Below, one piece after another: positions 30,878 through 41,123 of a stretch of DNA of 64,000 bases (position 1 is its first letter; each line of letters starts with the position of its first letter). The DNA is from Scheffersomyces stipitis CBS 6054 (taxonomy: Eukaryota; Ascomycota; Pichiomycetes; Serinales; Debaryomycetaceae). The notes under the pieces are model-generated. The model made no database searches. It was not told where the DNA came from and worked only from the letters and a program-made list of their open reading frames with translations. Made by a program: the position numbers and the translations under genes. The DNA lies in assembly GCF_000209165.1 (NCBI RefSeq), contig NC_009042.1, forward strand, positions 1,178,001-1,242,000. The letters run 5' to 3'.

Positions 30878-32239
30878 TTATCCTAATACCGTTTTCTCAT
30901 AGTTAATAGGAATAACAAACGACTGCTGCATTGTGTCGAACCCACGGGCATCGACATTCTCGCGTGTAATCACATCCACCACCATATCTTCTTCTTCCAA
31001 CCGTTTCTTATTGAGAGCCACTTCGTCAATGATATCGAACTCATCCTCTTTCTCGTCATACTCTATGTTCTCTTCGATTTCTACGAAATCGGGTGCCAAC
31101 GCACTCCATTTCTGCGGAAACTGAACCAGCCACAAGTAGATCATGCCGCTGTCGAGACCCGTAGAACCAATAGTGCAACGCGAGTAGTTCCACTTGACGT
31201 CAATCAACTCTTCGTTGCTTCCCTCAAGAATTTTGATAAGAGAACCAAGGGATGTCTCCCAGATATACAAGTCATGCGAAGATTGACCATACGACGAAGC
31301 TACCAAGAACTCGGCATTGTGGTTGAATGCTACAGAATTCCATTGCAATCTGTTGACAACATCCTGGTACTTGTGGTCGATTTCAAAGTCCCATTCGTCA
31401 GGGTTGGCGACGTTTATCAAGTCCGGCAAACTAATCTGTCGCACTATTCTGTCGGATGAGTTGATGGCTAGTTTACGGCCATTGGGAGATATGACCAAGT
31501 TCTTTATGTTGGCATTGGCCATCTTAACGGAGTGAACCAATTGCAATGTCTGCGTACTATGAACGTTGAGCCAGCCTTTGCTCGTTCCTGTAAAGATGTA
31601 ACTGCCATCGTTGGGTGTGAATGTTGTCACCAAAGTAACGTGCTTTTCTGCTTTCTTCTTCTTACGTGGTTCGTCTTCTGATACTGCTGCTGTTGATGCC
31701 ATGTCTTCTTCACTGATCTTCTGTTCTTGTAACGGTATGGTGCTTAATTGCTTGACTACAATGCTATCCTTATTAGTAAGATCTACAAATACAGGCAGAT
31801 CGTCAAACAATGACGCTGTGAACTTGAATGGATCTTCGGGATGCATCGATGCCAGCCAAATAGGACCATCAAATTTAACCGTTCGAATCACGGCCAGCAT
31901 ATCGTCCAACTCCACATCAACTTCGTCTCTATTAACTTTGCTCAAATCCCATAGCTTACAGGACCAGTCCTGTGACGACGATAGTATATAACGCCCGCAT
32001 CTAGACCAACTGATGGAAGTCACTGGCCGGATGTGCGAGTTTTCATGGAGATGAGCCACTACCCCACCGTTGCTGGTCAAGTCATAGACGAGAATGGATC
32101 CATCGCTGAGTCCAGAAGCTAGATAGTCGCCTTTCTGATTGAACTGGATCACTACCGAATGACCGTAGTGAAGAGTGTTCGCCAACGTATCGGGATACTC
32201 CTTGGCTACAGCAAAGGGATCCTGGAGTGCTAAGTTCAT
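30878..32239 (-). CDS. SWD1: COMPASS histone H3K4 methyltransferase subunit (RbBP5 homologue)
   Basis: A 453-residue WD40 protein. The start MNLALQDPFAVAKEYPDTL matches MNILLQDPFAVLKEHPEKL of yeast Swd1. Blades include YLASGLSDGSILVYDL, IRPVTSISWSRCGRYILSSSQDWSCKLWDL, GSYIFTGTSKGWLNVHS and CTIGSTGLDSGMIYLW. After the propeller comes an acidic stretch (FVEIEENIEYDEKEDEFDIIDEVALNKKRLEEED), the part that contacts the other core subunits in RbBP5. Swd1 pairs with Swd3, Bre2, Sdc1 and Set1 to methylate histone H3 Lys4. A short Glu/Lys-rich insertion (EDEPRKKKKAEK) interrupts the propeller near residue 190. Confidence 0.95.
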   Translation of the reverse strand: MNLALQDPFAVAKEYPDTLANTLHYGHSVVIQFNQKGDYLASGLSDGSILVYDLTSNGGVVAHLHENSHIRPVTSISWSRCGRYILSSSQDWSCKLWDLSKVNRDEVDVELDDMLAVIRTVKFDGPIWLASMHPEDPFKFTASLFDDLPVFVDLTNKDSIVVKQLSTIPLQEQKISEEDMASTAAVSEDEPRKKKKAEKHVTLVTTFTPNDGSYIFTGTSKGWLNVHSTQTLQLVHSVKMANANIKNLVISPNGRKLAINSSDRIVRQISLPDLINVANPDEWDFEIDHKYQDVVNRLQWNSVAFNHNAEFLVASSYGQSSHDLYIWETSLGSLIKILEGSNEELIDVKWNYSRCTIGSTGLDSGMIYLWLVQFPQKWSALAPDFVEIEENIEYDEKEDEFDIIDEVALNKKRLEEEDMVVDVITRENVDARGFDTMQQSFVIPINYEKTVLG

Positions 32240-32920
32240 TTTTATGAGGAAATAGTGCTATGAAATAGTAGATCAAGCTTTAAAAGTGAGCCTACAAGTT
32301 TCTGTCGTTTGAATCTTTTTGCAAATGATTTCTTGATTACTTTTTCAATTAAGTATATGGTCAACGAGAGCACAATAGATAGAACAGGAATTGGTTTTGT
32401 ACTGTGTTGAAACTGAATGTAGTATAGTTCAATACTCTTTTTTCGATTCTATTGGACTAGAAATCTGATTGAAAAATTGACTGAAATTGTTTTGCCCTTC
32501 AATTCTTCACAACCGTAGACTGCAAGCACATGAATACAAGAGGTCACTAAATAGAACCAGTTAAGCCATTCACTCTTCTCCAGTATTCATGCACAATTTT
32601 CATCAGAATGTACGCGACTCAAGTTAATTTAGAAATTGATCCGAGACGATGGTTAATACACGACTAAAGTTGCAACTCCAGAGATATAGATAAGGAATTG
32701 TACCTTTGTGTTTTAGTATTACTGTATGTTCATGACTCAACTCTCTCATAGTGGTCTGCGCCACTTCTCCAGAACTTCCTTCTTATTTGGAATTTTTTTT
32801 AGACCTCCAGAAGAAGGAGAACATGCAGTTCGTCCTGTGAAAGTTTGGTCTCAAGTATAAAAGGAGAGTGAAGTTACCTGAGAGAAGGAAAAAATAATCC
32901 CTTAGCGAGTTCTTTGTCCC
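32240..32920. promoter_or_regulatory. Divergent promoter of SWD1 and the 32921 gene
   Basis: 681 bases. The right part contains a 19-bp element (32657-32675) shared exactly with 33817-33835 and a TATAAAAG box (32855) shared with 33930, with similar surrounding bases (GTCCTG...GAA/GT...AAGTATAAAAG). These suggest that the two promoters are copies. Confidence 0.6.
32657..32675 (+). repeat. 19-bp duplicated element, copy A
   Basis: TACACGACTAAAGTTGCAA, identical to copy B at 33817-33835. It lies 198 bp before a TATA box and 264 bp before the ATG of the small secreted-protein ORF. Confidence 0.85.
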
Positions 32921-33313
32921 ATGATGTTTGCTCCTTTCGTATTTTATTTTTTTGGTCTACAGATTTATTCAGTTGTGGTCGTGGCTAATAGCCCTTTCTA
33001 CAAACCTGAATTCAAGGTTGATCCACGTCTTTTAGTATACGAAATAGACGAGTACGGAGACCCGGTATTCTCTCCATTCGATAAACTGTTGCCTATTCGC
33101 GACAAGTTTGAGATAGCAAAAGAACGGTTTAATGTAACGGTTTTTGATTACGGTGACGAGTATATGATGAGAAGACAGAAGATGTTCCAGTCAGGTCGCT
33201 TTGACCCCCAGGATCCGAAGCTTAAAGCAAGGCGAGACGAAGGCAGAGCCAGGTTGCAACAATTAAGAAATCAACAATTAGGAAAAGAACCATTGCAATC
33301 CACACATCAATAA
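32921..33313 (+). CDS. Small putative secreted protein, possibly frame-broken
   Basis: A 130-residue ORF not recognised. Residues 1-22 (MMFAPFVFYFFGLQIYSVVVVA) form a signal peptide-like segment with a possible cleavage after VVVANS. The rest is highly charged: DPRLLVYEIDEYGDPVFSPFDKLLPIRDKFEIAKERFNVTVFDYGDEYMMRRQKMF, one N-glycosylation sequon (NVT), and a basic Gln-rich helix (RRDEGRARLQQLRNQQ). A TATAAAAG box 66 bp before the ATG supports expression. Immediately downstream, another frame stays open to 33398 and reads NNYDETDKPIERTATYRNIFKEPRVLKEI, similar in character, so the gene may be truncated by a frameshift near 33250-33310. Confidence 0.55.
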   Translation: MMFAPFVFYFFGLQIYSVVVVANSPFYKPEFKVDPRLLVYEIDEYGDPVFSPFDKLLPIRDKFEIAKERFNVTVFDYGDEYMMRRQKMFQSGRFDPQDPKLKARRDEGRARLQQLRNQQLGKEPLQSTHQ

Positions 33314-34189
33314 TTATGATGAAACCGACAAACCCATTGAACGTACGGCGACCTACAGAAACATATTCAAAGAGCCACGGGTCCTCAAAGAAATTTAAAA
33401 GCCTCTCCATTCCAACCTTCAAAGAAGAGGCTGTGTGTAGCTCAAGGTTCTCGCCAAATTGAGGAGCTTGAATATCATTCGTTGAGATAACCAGTCGTGA
33501 ACGTTACGGAATCATGCAATTGCTGCTGACACCAACTTAACCATTCACCATTCACTACTTGAGATTAATTCTGCTTATATCAAAGTTGAATTCATTTCTT
33601 TCAAGAAGATTTATTTGATGCCTCCGTGAATAGATAACAAAGATGCCCTCACAATACATTTAACAAATCGGACTTCGCAAATTGAGAAAAATCAGGACCC
33701 GTGCTTACAGACGTCGAAGATGCCACGGACGCTAAGAAGCTCCCGAACACAACTAGCAAAGAAACCGTTTCAATGGAACTGTTATCTAAGGGAGTGCAGA
33801 TATGGGAAGTGAATATTACACGACTAAAGTTGCAAAATGAGAGAAGATAAGAACAGAGCACAAGGATGAACAGGAGACAAATATGAGAGAAAGACGTGGA
33901 ACTTGTCCTGCAAAAATTTCGTCGTGAAGTATAAAAGAGAGGCTTCGGAGAAAGAAGAAGTTTTGTTTCTTGGAGTCAAATATATATAGATACAAATATT
34001 CTTAACTAAATATTATATACAGGCACACCTTATAACAGCCGACTGATCTGCACAGAAAACAACAATTCAGAAATTTGTGCAACGCGATCCTCAGCCGTAT
34101 CGAGACAAACACAGAATCTGGTGGATAAGAAGTCGCTAGTGGGATTCAAACAGACATGGTCCAAGTATAGAGCGGAGAACGACATTTAG
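33303..34189 (+). pseudogene. Coding-like fragments in mixed frames (possible decayed gene copy)
   Basis: Several short open stretches without a proper start read like protein. They are: 33303-33398 (frame shifted from the 32921 ORF); about 33502-33630; about 33677-33850, ending ITRLKLQNERR; and 34010-34189, ending LVDKKSLVGFKQTWSKYRAENDI. Stops and frame changes separate them. The end of the third fragment overlaps the 19-bp duplicated element, and copy A of that element also reads TRLKLQ followed by an early stop. This fits a tandemly duplicated gene family member that has decayed, but chance open frames are not excluded. No family could be named. Confidence 0.3.
33817..33835 (+). repeat. 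19-bp duplicated element, copy B
   Basis: Exact second copy of TACACGACTAAAGTTGCAA, 111 bp before a TATAAAAG box at 33930. No intact gene begins just downstream; the next gene start is at 34550. Confidence 0.85.
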
Positions 34190-34549
34190 CCCGGTCAATT
34201 GAATTGAAAGAACTCAAAGTCATCTCTTTCCCGGCACCATTAGATCTCCCATTCGTTTTTTCTTGGTGTGATTTTTCTGGTTCTATTTTTATAAATTGTT
34301 GTTTTTGGAATCTACAGATTAAACTACATTCAATCCTCATTGGAAATCCTCATACTTCACTACCGCTACAGTTCCGCTGGCTTAAAATTGAGCTCAAGAG
34401 GTATACAGGGAAGTAAATCACATATTCATTGATCTTGGGTCTTCTAGAGTGTTCTTTAGTTGGTCTACATTGCAGTACTTAACAGCGGATTCACATCTCA
34501 TCAAATCGGAAAAGGACTTGACGAGGTCGCCATCGACGTTTCATATACC

Positions 34550-35290
34550 ATGGTTTTGGCGATAATACTATGGCTGGTTCTATTTCTAGCATCACCCATA
34601 CTGGGGCTTCTCCATTTCTACGCTGCTGCTGGTGTACGTACTTGTTTCTACAAGGAACTCGGCCAGAAATCGCTACTTGTAGGAAGATACAAGGTAGAAA
34701 TTCGTGACGAGGACACAGAGATCTACTATCCGCCACGAAATCGTCACAATATAGGAGCTCTTATAGATGTTGAGGAAACTTTTGACTCCAACCATCGTGT
34801 AGTTCATCAGAAAGGCGCTGCCATAGGTCAGTTCACATTCAGCGCATTAGACTCAGGAGACCATCGGATCTGTATAACGCCCAGAAGCTTCTACAGCAAG
34901 AAAAGTAAATGGTACGGTGGCAATGCCAACAGCGGATCTTCTCATGAGGACGAAGAAGCTGAACAATTCGATATAAAAGACCTGAAGTTCAGACACGCTC
35001 GTATAACAATCGACTTTTTGATCAGCGACGAGTTTAGTGCAGATTCCAAACACTCACAATCAGTCGAAACCCTTGCTTCACAAGTTAACCGGCTCAATGA
35101 TAAACTCACGGATATCAAACGAGAACAAAAGTTCATTCGTGAGAAAGAGGCTGTTTTCAGGGATCTCTCAGAAAGCACCTGTGGGATTGTAATCCGCTGG
35201 CTGATTATCCAGCTAGGAGCACTTGGTGTGATTTGTGTCTATCAGCTATTGTCACTTCTGCGGTTCTTTGTCAAACAAAAAGTATCATAA
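34550..35290 (+). CDS. p24 family cargo receptor (ERP1/ERP5/ERP6 type)
   Basis: A 246-residue p24/emp24 family protein. The start at 34550 gives a normal signal peptide (MVLAIILWLVLFLASPILG), followed by the mature start LHFYAAAGVRTCFYKEL; the ORF is open 30 codons further up, but those residues do not fit. The GOLD domain shows the conserved Cys pair (TCFYKEL and HRICITP), DVEETFDSNHRVVHQKGAAIGQFTF and DSGDHRICI. A coiled-coil follows (VETLASQVNRLNDKLTDIKREQKFIREKEAVFRDLSEST), then one membrane helix and a cytosolic tail FFVKQKVS. These proteins select cargo for COPII vesicles between ER and Golgi and carry COPI/COPII signals in the tail. An insertion of about 25 residues (YSKKSKWYGGNANSGSSHEDEEAEQ) interrupts the GOLD domain compared with yeast Erp1. 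Confidence 0.92.
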   Translation: MVLAIILWLVLFLASPILGLLHFYAAAGVRTCFYKELGQKSLLVGRYKVEIRDEDTEIYYPPRNRHNIGALIDVEETFDSNHRVVHQKGAAIGQFTFSALDSGDHRICITPRSFYSKKSKWYGGNANSGSSHEDEEAEQFDIKDLKFRHARITIDFLISDEFSADSKHSQSVETLASQVNRLNDKLTDIKREQKFIREKEAVFRDLSESTCGIVIRWLIIQLGALGVICVYQLLSLLRFFVKQKVS

Positions 35291-36014
35291 CCTCATCTGC
35301 TAGCTATTGCTAGCCATACAGTCTAACACGTTATCTCACCTTGCATCTCATATGTACATAGCTACTTCGCATTTCATAGAACTATTTCGTTACTCAAACA
35401 TGAGCGTCATAATAGAACCGTATACTATAAATTTACAAATCCGAAGACCATTCTCATTAGTATAATCTCCTACGGTCAGCCCGTCAACCATTTTGGTCTC
35501 CTGGGTATGCCGGCCGACACAATTCTGCAGAAATGGGCTAACAGAACACAAGTCCGGCAACAGGGTAACGCATTTTTATTAAAGCTTCTATAAATCTACA
35601 AGTATCTTAGTAAACGACAATTCAAATACATGTCATGATGGTTGTAGTGTAACCGTTGGGTTGGCTCGAGGTGTGGTGTCAGGTATATTAGGAATAAAAT
35701 GGTATGTTGGCTCTTTGTAAAGAGTTGGAGATCGAGATCAAAATGGGTGCAAAAACTTTTTTATGCCTTTTGTTTTAAGAATTCAGGAACTAGTAGATAC
35801 TATTATCAGGGTCTACACTAACATATTCCCTTGCTTTAAGATCTGTCTACGTCCTATTTGTGAAGATTTCTAGCTAAATTGATAAATTGTGCCAGCCGAC
35901 CAGTTGCTTATATAATCACACCAATATGCATAACCCATAATTTACCTGATTGATTCTCCTTCTACAACTTCATTAACAGCTTCAATTGTAGTTGCTCAGA
36001 CAAAAATCCCTAGA
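35291..36014. other. Intergenic: ERP 3' flank and VPS8 promoter
   Basis: 724 bases with no gene. A TATATAA element sits near 35908, about 105 bp before the VPS8 start. Confidence 0.5.
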
Positions 36015-39000
36015 ATGTCACCTATTATAGACCTGCCGCGACTGTCGGTAGGAAACTTATTTGATTTGCCTGCTCGGTCGTTTCTGTCACCGACTCCTAG
36101 TGATACTTCATCTCATTCTTCCCTTACCAGTCCTCTTAGAAAGCAGAGATTTGATGATAGATCCCAGACTAAGATCAGTATAGCCCTCAAATCACATCAG
36201 ATAAACACTTCACATCATGTAAAAGACTCTGTGGATGTTCATCGACATTTGAAGGAGCTGGATATAAACGAAATCTTGAAATGGTCCGAAACTTCTACAA
36301 TCACTGGAATCATTAACTCGAGTGATTTCATAGCCAGTCATGGCTCAGTAAACTATACTGAGCCTTCATCCATATACATAGCATTAGGAACCAACAAGGG
36401 ACGAATTGTGGTATTCAATTATCATCAAGGAGTTGAGTTCATTCTCGGTATTGATAGCGGAGAGTCTCAGGAACAATCAGATCATCATCAGCAGAATTCA
36501 GAAATTTCAACTATTGCCTTTTCGTCTGATTCCATATTTTTAGCTGCTGGATATACCAGTGGTCATATTCGACTTTGGGACTTGTCTTCCAAGCTGTCAA
36601 GCGCCTTTCCCGGAACTATAAGTCCGTACTTCACCATCAACCCTATCACGTTGCAGGATAGATTCACCAAGAACCACCTGGGTCATTTGCGGAATACCCC
36701 TATCAACCAAATATCATTCATTGCCGATCTGCATATTCAGTTAATCTCTGTAGATATATCAGGATTGGTGTTCTATCATAATGGTATCAAAAAGTTTCTT
36801 CAGAAGTACTTCATCTCTCAGAAGATCTTGGGAAAGAACGATGCCAACATCACCGATAGCAAATACTTCATCTACGGCTGCTCTTTACTTCCTTTAGGCT
36901 CTTCTCATCAAATCACTGATCAGCTAGGAGTAATGGCTGTGATAACTAGTAATGTCTTGATTATCGTATCAGCTCTCTCATTGAACAACTCTCACACTAT
37001 GCATACAGTCGAACATTTCAAAGTTGGAAAGTCAAAACAGGTTATGAGTTCTACACAAATTATGGCTTGTTTGGATTGGTTTCCATGTATGGAAGTCAAT
37101 AACAAAACTATCAATGCAAAATTGGCATATTCATGGAATAACGTACTTAACATCTTGGAGGTGGATAACAGCTCCTTTCCTTCCAATCTCTTGTCTGTGG
37201 TATCTGACTTGAAAGACAAAGATAAGGGGATTCCCAAGTTACCCATTAAGAAAGTCAGTCGCTGGAATACTACAAATAAGCACGATTCCATTGTTTCTGT
37301 GAAATGGATTTCTTCCGACATCCTTTGTGTCTTCATTAAAGAAGGCAGCCAGCCCCATGGTTCACTCAAGGTTACAGCGCTCTACCTCTCTAACGGTATT
37401 CTCAAACGAGTCGGAAATGATAGGATCTTGGGCTTAGATATCTTCACTAGTTCATTGCATGGAACATCTAGCCCTAGAGCCGTTAACACCACGGAAGAAG
37501 CAGTCCTTACATCTTACGAGAATTCCATAAAGGTATTCAAACATAGGCTACTTGCGCTTACTGACTCTGACAATATCCGAAAGCTATATATAGGGCGACT
37601 GCTCAGTTGGGCAGATGTTCTTCTTGGATTGCTATCGAGCGGTAAGTATGCTGAAGCATTGTCCACGGCCAATGAATTCTACAATTCAGCAAATACCGGT
37701 AAATTGGTTTTGGTCGGACTTCCAGAAGACCCTTCTGCTCGATTCAAGCTTGTCAGACCTTACTTGATTCAAATTATGAAAGAGTCTGTACCACACCTCT
37801 TTTCATATGGATACGAGAATCTGCACTATTTTTTGACAACCTATTTCAGTATCATTTCCAATTTGACACGCGAGGATAGCAAAGAAGATCTTCTGTATTT
37901 GTTAGAGATGATATTTGAAAAATTAGATGAGAAGTCTATTTTCTTTGATGTTCTTGAGAGCTACACTCTATCAGGTAGCATTTCGTCTTTACCACCTCTC
38001 ATTCTAAAACAACTTGTAGAACACTATGTCAAGACTGAAAGAGGTGAGTTGCTTACTGAGATTCTTTGTATTCTTGATATCAAGACATTAGACATCGACT
38101 TAACAATACAATTGTGCAATCAGTACAATCTTCGCGATTGCTTGATCTACATATGGAACTACTTATTGGACGACTACGAGACTCCTTTGGTAGATTTTAT
38201 TAAAGATTTCAGAAATCCTGAGTTCTTATTGAAGGAAGATTACCTAAGAGCATATAGCTACATGTCTTTCGTACTCACCGGCAGACAATATCCCACAGAT
38301 AGATTCATCGATGGTCTCAAGGATATTCCTATAAAGGAAAGCATTTGTAATATACTTTTCAGCAGTACAACTGTCACTTGGCCTGCCCACAATGGCGAGG
38401 AATTACATGCCGATAATGAAGATACCATATTTCCTTACCTCTTTTCTTTCTTGAAAGCTAATTCGTTCGAAATGCTTTCAACTCTTAATGAGTTCTTTGA
38501 GGAGCCGTATTTGAATGATATCGAAACAAAGAAGTTAAATCGTCAGTATATCACCGATGCTCTTCTCGATATTTTCGAAGCAAATGAACATTTATTCACT
38601 GATGAAGATAGATGTCAATTAGCTATATTCATAGGTCGCAACTATGCTAAGTACTCACAGTTCATTCGGTTATCCGAATCTGTTCTTGGAAGGATAATCA
38701 ATGACCTTTGTGGCAATACCAACGTTGCAATTCTGAGTGATTGTGAATTGGCATTGCAGAGTCTTCTTCCATACTATGAGCCTGAGAATGATGATTTGTT
38801 ATATGAGAAGTTGACTGCAGCCAAATATTATAGTGTGTTGATCAACATTTACAAGTCTGAAGGTAGATATTCTAAAGTATTGGAGATGTGGTTAAGCAAG
38901 TTGATGAATGACCCTAGTGGTGAGTTTCAGAATGAGTCTCTCAGTCAGGTTTTGGAGAATTCTTTCATGTTGACAAAGAAGCCTGTTGATCGATTGAGTT

Positions 39001-40196
39001 TGATTAATGTCATCATAGTAAATTTTGAACGATTTACTGCTATTGATTTGGACAATTTCTTAGTTTTGATTTCACGATTTTCCCCGCAATTACACCACGA
39101 AGCTCTCAACATTAAGGATAATGTCTTGATGTTTAAGTATTTGGACGAATTGTTTCATCAGAGCAAGTCTCTGTTGTCGGATGATCCACATTTGCCCAAC
39201 TTGATCTCAAAGAATATCGAATTGCACTGCATTTATGATAAGACTACTATTTTCAAGTTTGTTGAGACTTGGAAAGAAGAGTTGGTTAGAGATCAAGATC
39301 AATTTGCCAGAACCATTCAGATACTAAAGGACAACCAGCAGGTTGATAGTGTTGCCGAGCTTGTGGTTTTTCAGGGACATTACTATGAAGCATTGAAGTA
39401 CATCTTGACATTCATTAACAGCATATCTGCATCATTAGATGACGAAGGGCTCAAGTCTACATTTACCAAGCTATTGCATCAATCAATGAAGATTTGTGAA
39501 CTAGCCGAAACTTACGAAGAGTATGATGGAGACTTAATTTTGAATGAAAAGATGTGGTTGGACCTTATTGGAAATGTTGTGAATATGGCTAGCATCATGC
39601 AACATAACGCAGAGGTACATACTTTTCTCAATGGCTGCATTCATGACTGTTTCAGAGCCATAAGTGATGCCAAACTTAATACTAATGTAGGGGACAGCGA
39701 GAAGAAGGAACAGTCGTTTCTTACAATCTTCAACAAGTTTCTCGAGAGTTCCTCAGACAATTCTACTTTGGCCAATGTCAGAGGTATATTACAAGAGAAC
39801 TTTGTTTCGTACTCTTACGAGAGCGAAATGCTCCGTATTTCATTGTCGATGCTTAACCAGGGAATATACAAGGAACTCAAACAGATCAAAATGGATAACT
39901 TGAGTGGTTGGGCTATACAACAAAAGCTTTGTGCATCTTGCGGCAAAATCATGTGGGGGCCAGATGTATCTCAAGATAATTACTCGGCATGGGAAGACAG
40001 ACAATCTGCTGCACTCTACATCATGGGCTCGAGCCTAGGCACCAAGTTCGACAATGACAAATACCACCATTGTCAATTGATTTTCTTCAAGTGTAGCCAT
40101 GGTTTCCATTCGAGTTGTCTAGAGAGCTTGGGCGTCAGCGTTGGTAGCTGCAAAGATAAGCGCGGCCAGGTTGCCTGCGTTATCTGTTCGTCATAA
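36015..40196 (+). CDS. VPS8: CORVET tethering complex subunit Vps8
   Basis: A 1393-residue protein. The N-terminal third is a WD40-type beta-propeller (SSIYIALGTNKGRIVVFNYHQGVEFILG, STIAFSSDSIFLAAGYTSGHIRLWDLSS). The middle is a long alpha-solenoid (for example GRLLSWADVLLGLLSSGKYAEALSTANEFYN, LRDCLIYIWNYLLDDYETPLVDFI). Residues about 1305-1393 form a C-terminal RING-H2-like domain: CASCGKIMWG, HCQLIFFKCSHGFHSSCLES and CVICSS. Vps8 is the Rab5 (Vps21)-binding subunit of CORVET, which tethers endosomes. Length compares with 1274 in S. cerevisiae. Several in-frame CTG codons occur near the N terminus (for example two in the first 12 codons). Confidence 0.95.
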   Translation: MSPIIDLPRLSVGNLFDLPARSFLSPTPSDTSSHSSLTSPLRKQRFDDRSQTKISIALKSHQINTSHHVKDSVDVHRHLKELDINEILKWSETSTITGIINSSDFIASHGSVNYTEPSSIYIALGTNKGRIVVFNYHQGVEFILGIDSGESQEQSDHHQQNSEISTIAFSSDSIFLAAGYTSGHIRLWDLSSKLSSAFPGTISPYFTINPITLQDRFTKNHLGHLRNTPINQISFIADLHIQLISVDISGLVFYHNGIKKFLQKYFISQKILGKNDANITDSKYFIYGCSLLPLGSSHQITDQLGVMAVITSNVLIIVSALSLNNSHTMHTVEHFKVGKSKQVMSSTQIMACLDWFPCMEVNNKTINAKLAYSWNNVLNILEVDNSSFPSNLLSVVSDLKDKDKGIPKLPIKKVSRWNTTNKHDSIVSVKWISSDILCVFIKEGSQPHGSLKVTALYLSNGILKRVGNDRILGLDIFTSSLHGTSSPRAVNTTEEAVLTSYENSIKVFKHRLLALTDSDNIRKLYIGRLLSWADVLLGLLSSGKYAEALSTANEFYNSANTGKLVLVGLPEDPSARFKLVRPYLIQIMKESVPHLFSYGYENLHYFLTTYFSIISNLTREDSKEDLLYLLEMIFEKLDEKSIFFDVLESYTLSGSISSLPPLILKQLVEHYVKTERGELLTEILCILDIKTLDIDLTIQLCNQYNLRDCLIYIWNYLLDDYETPLVDFIKDFRNPEFLLKEDYLRAYSYMSFVLTGRQYPTDRFIDGLKDIPIKESICNILFSSTTVTWPAHNGEELHADNEDTIFPYLFSFLKANSFEMLSTLNEFFEEPYLNDIETKKLNRQYITDALLDIFEANEHLFTDEDRCQLAIFIGRNYAKYSQFIRLSESVLGRIINDLCGNTNVAILSDCELALQSLLPYYEPENDDLLYEKLTAAKYYSVLINIYKSEGRYSKVLEMWLSKLMNDPSGEFQNESLSQVLENSFMLTKKPVDRLSLINVIIVNFERFTAIDLDNFLVLISRFSPQLHHEALNIKDNVLMFKYLDELFHQSKSLLSDDPHLPNLISKNIELHCIYDKTTIFKFVETWKEELVRDQDQFARTIQILKDNQQVDSVAELVVFQGHYYEALKYILTFINSISASLDDEGLKSTFTKLLHQSMKICELAETYEEYDGDLILNEKMWLDLIGNVVNMASIMQHNAEVHTFLNGCIHDCFRAISDAKLNTNVGDSEKKEQSFLTIFNKFLESSSDNSTLANVRGILQENFVSYSYESEMLRISLSMLNQGIYKELKQIKMDNLSGWAIQQKLCASCGKIMWGPDVSQDNYSAWEDRQSAALYIMGSSLGTKFDNDKYHHCQLIFFKCSHGFHSSCLESLGVSVGSCKDKRGQVACVICSS

Positions 40197-41123
40197 GCAC
40201 ATCTACAATACATAAAACGTGGGATAAGGTTCAATTGGCTGCAATACGGCAGAAAAGAAATGAGAGAAACGGAAGTATGTAATTGCGCAATAATTGTAGA
40301 TTATAAATAAACCAGAAATTTAGTATGGTAGCTCAGCTATCAAGAAGTCAGTTTCATGAATAATTAGGTGTAGGCAACTCATAAATCGGTTTTGGCTCGT
40401 TTCAGCTTAGCGGCAAAATTCTGGAAGTACCCCTGAGGCAGAAGAAATGGGCACATGCAGGTAATTTAAGTTTGAATTTAAGTTGCATTGCACGATGCGA
40501 ATCACGTTTTTGTTTGGCCCTTTTAGAAAGGTTTTTTCATGGGATGGGATCGCATTGCTTCCGTTTTAGGGAGTAAAATAAACAGCCTAATTTTAGCACA
40601 GAATGAGGTGAAGCAGCTAACAAATATTTATAGAGATTTTTAGGTGTGGGCTATATGGAATCGGGATGTAGGTAGTGTTTGAAGATGGTCCTAAAACAGA
40701 CAGCCGAATTTCTTGTTTGTGAGATTTTCATGGCTTTGACAAGAACCGATTTGAATTTATATAATTTGTACATCTTTCTTCTTCTTTTCTTCTCGTTTAT
40801 GGCACCTTTTTGATCCAGTATTTTTCTTTTTTTCCCTCCATCCTTCATTTCCAGGGCTTTACTTCCAAGCACTGAAACTTGCCAGGCTTGAACCAGATTT
40901 TCTCTTCGTTCAGCTGCCCATACTGAGCTTTTTTACCGCAACCTGCGCTTCCCATTCTTAGCTTTGCCAGTTGAGGGCATCTATGCTCATTAAAGTTACA
41001 TCTGCCTTCCCGTTTTTCATTAGCACCTGCTAATTTTTTCGCCTCAAATCTGCCACCTTCGCTTAACATCACTCTCGTTGATCTGCCATCTGAAACCACC
41101 ATCTGAAACCAGCACCGTCAGCC
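40197..41123. other. Intergenic: VPS8 3' flank and chitin synthase promoter
   Basis: 927 bases without a gene. The part before the chitin synthase start is pyrimidine-rich (CTTCTTCTTTTCTTC-like tracts around 40775-40855). No clear TATA box seen. Confidence 0.5.
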
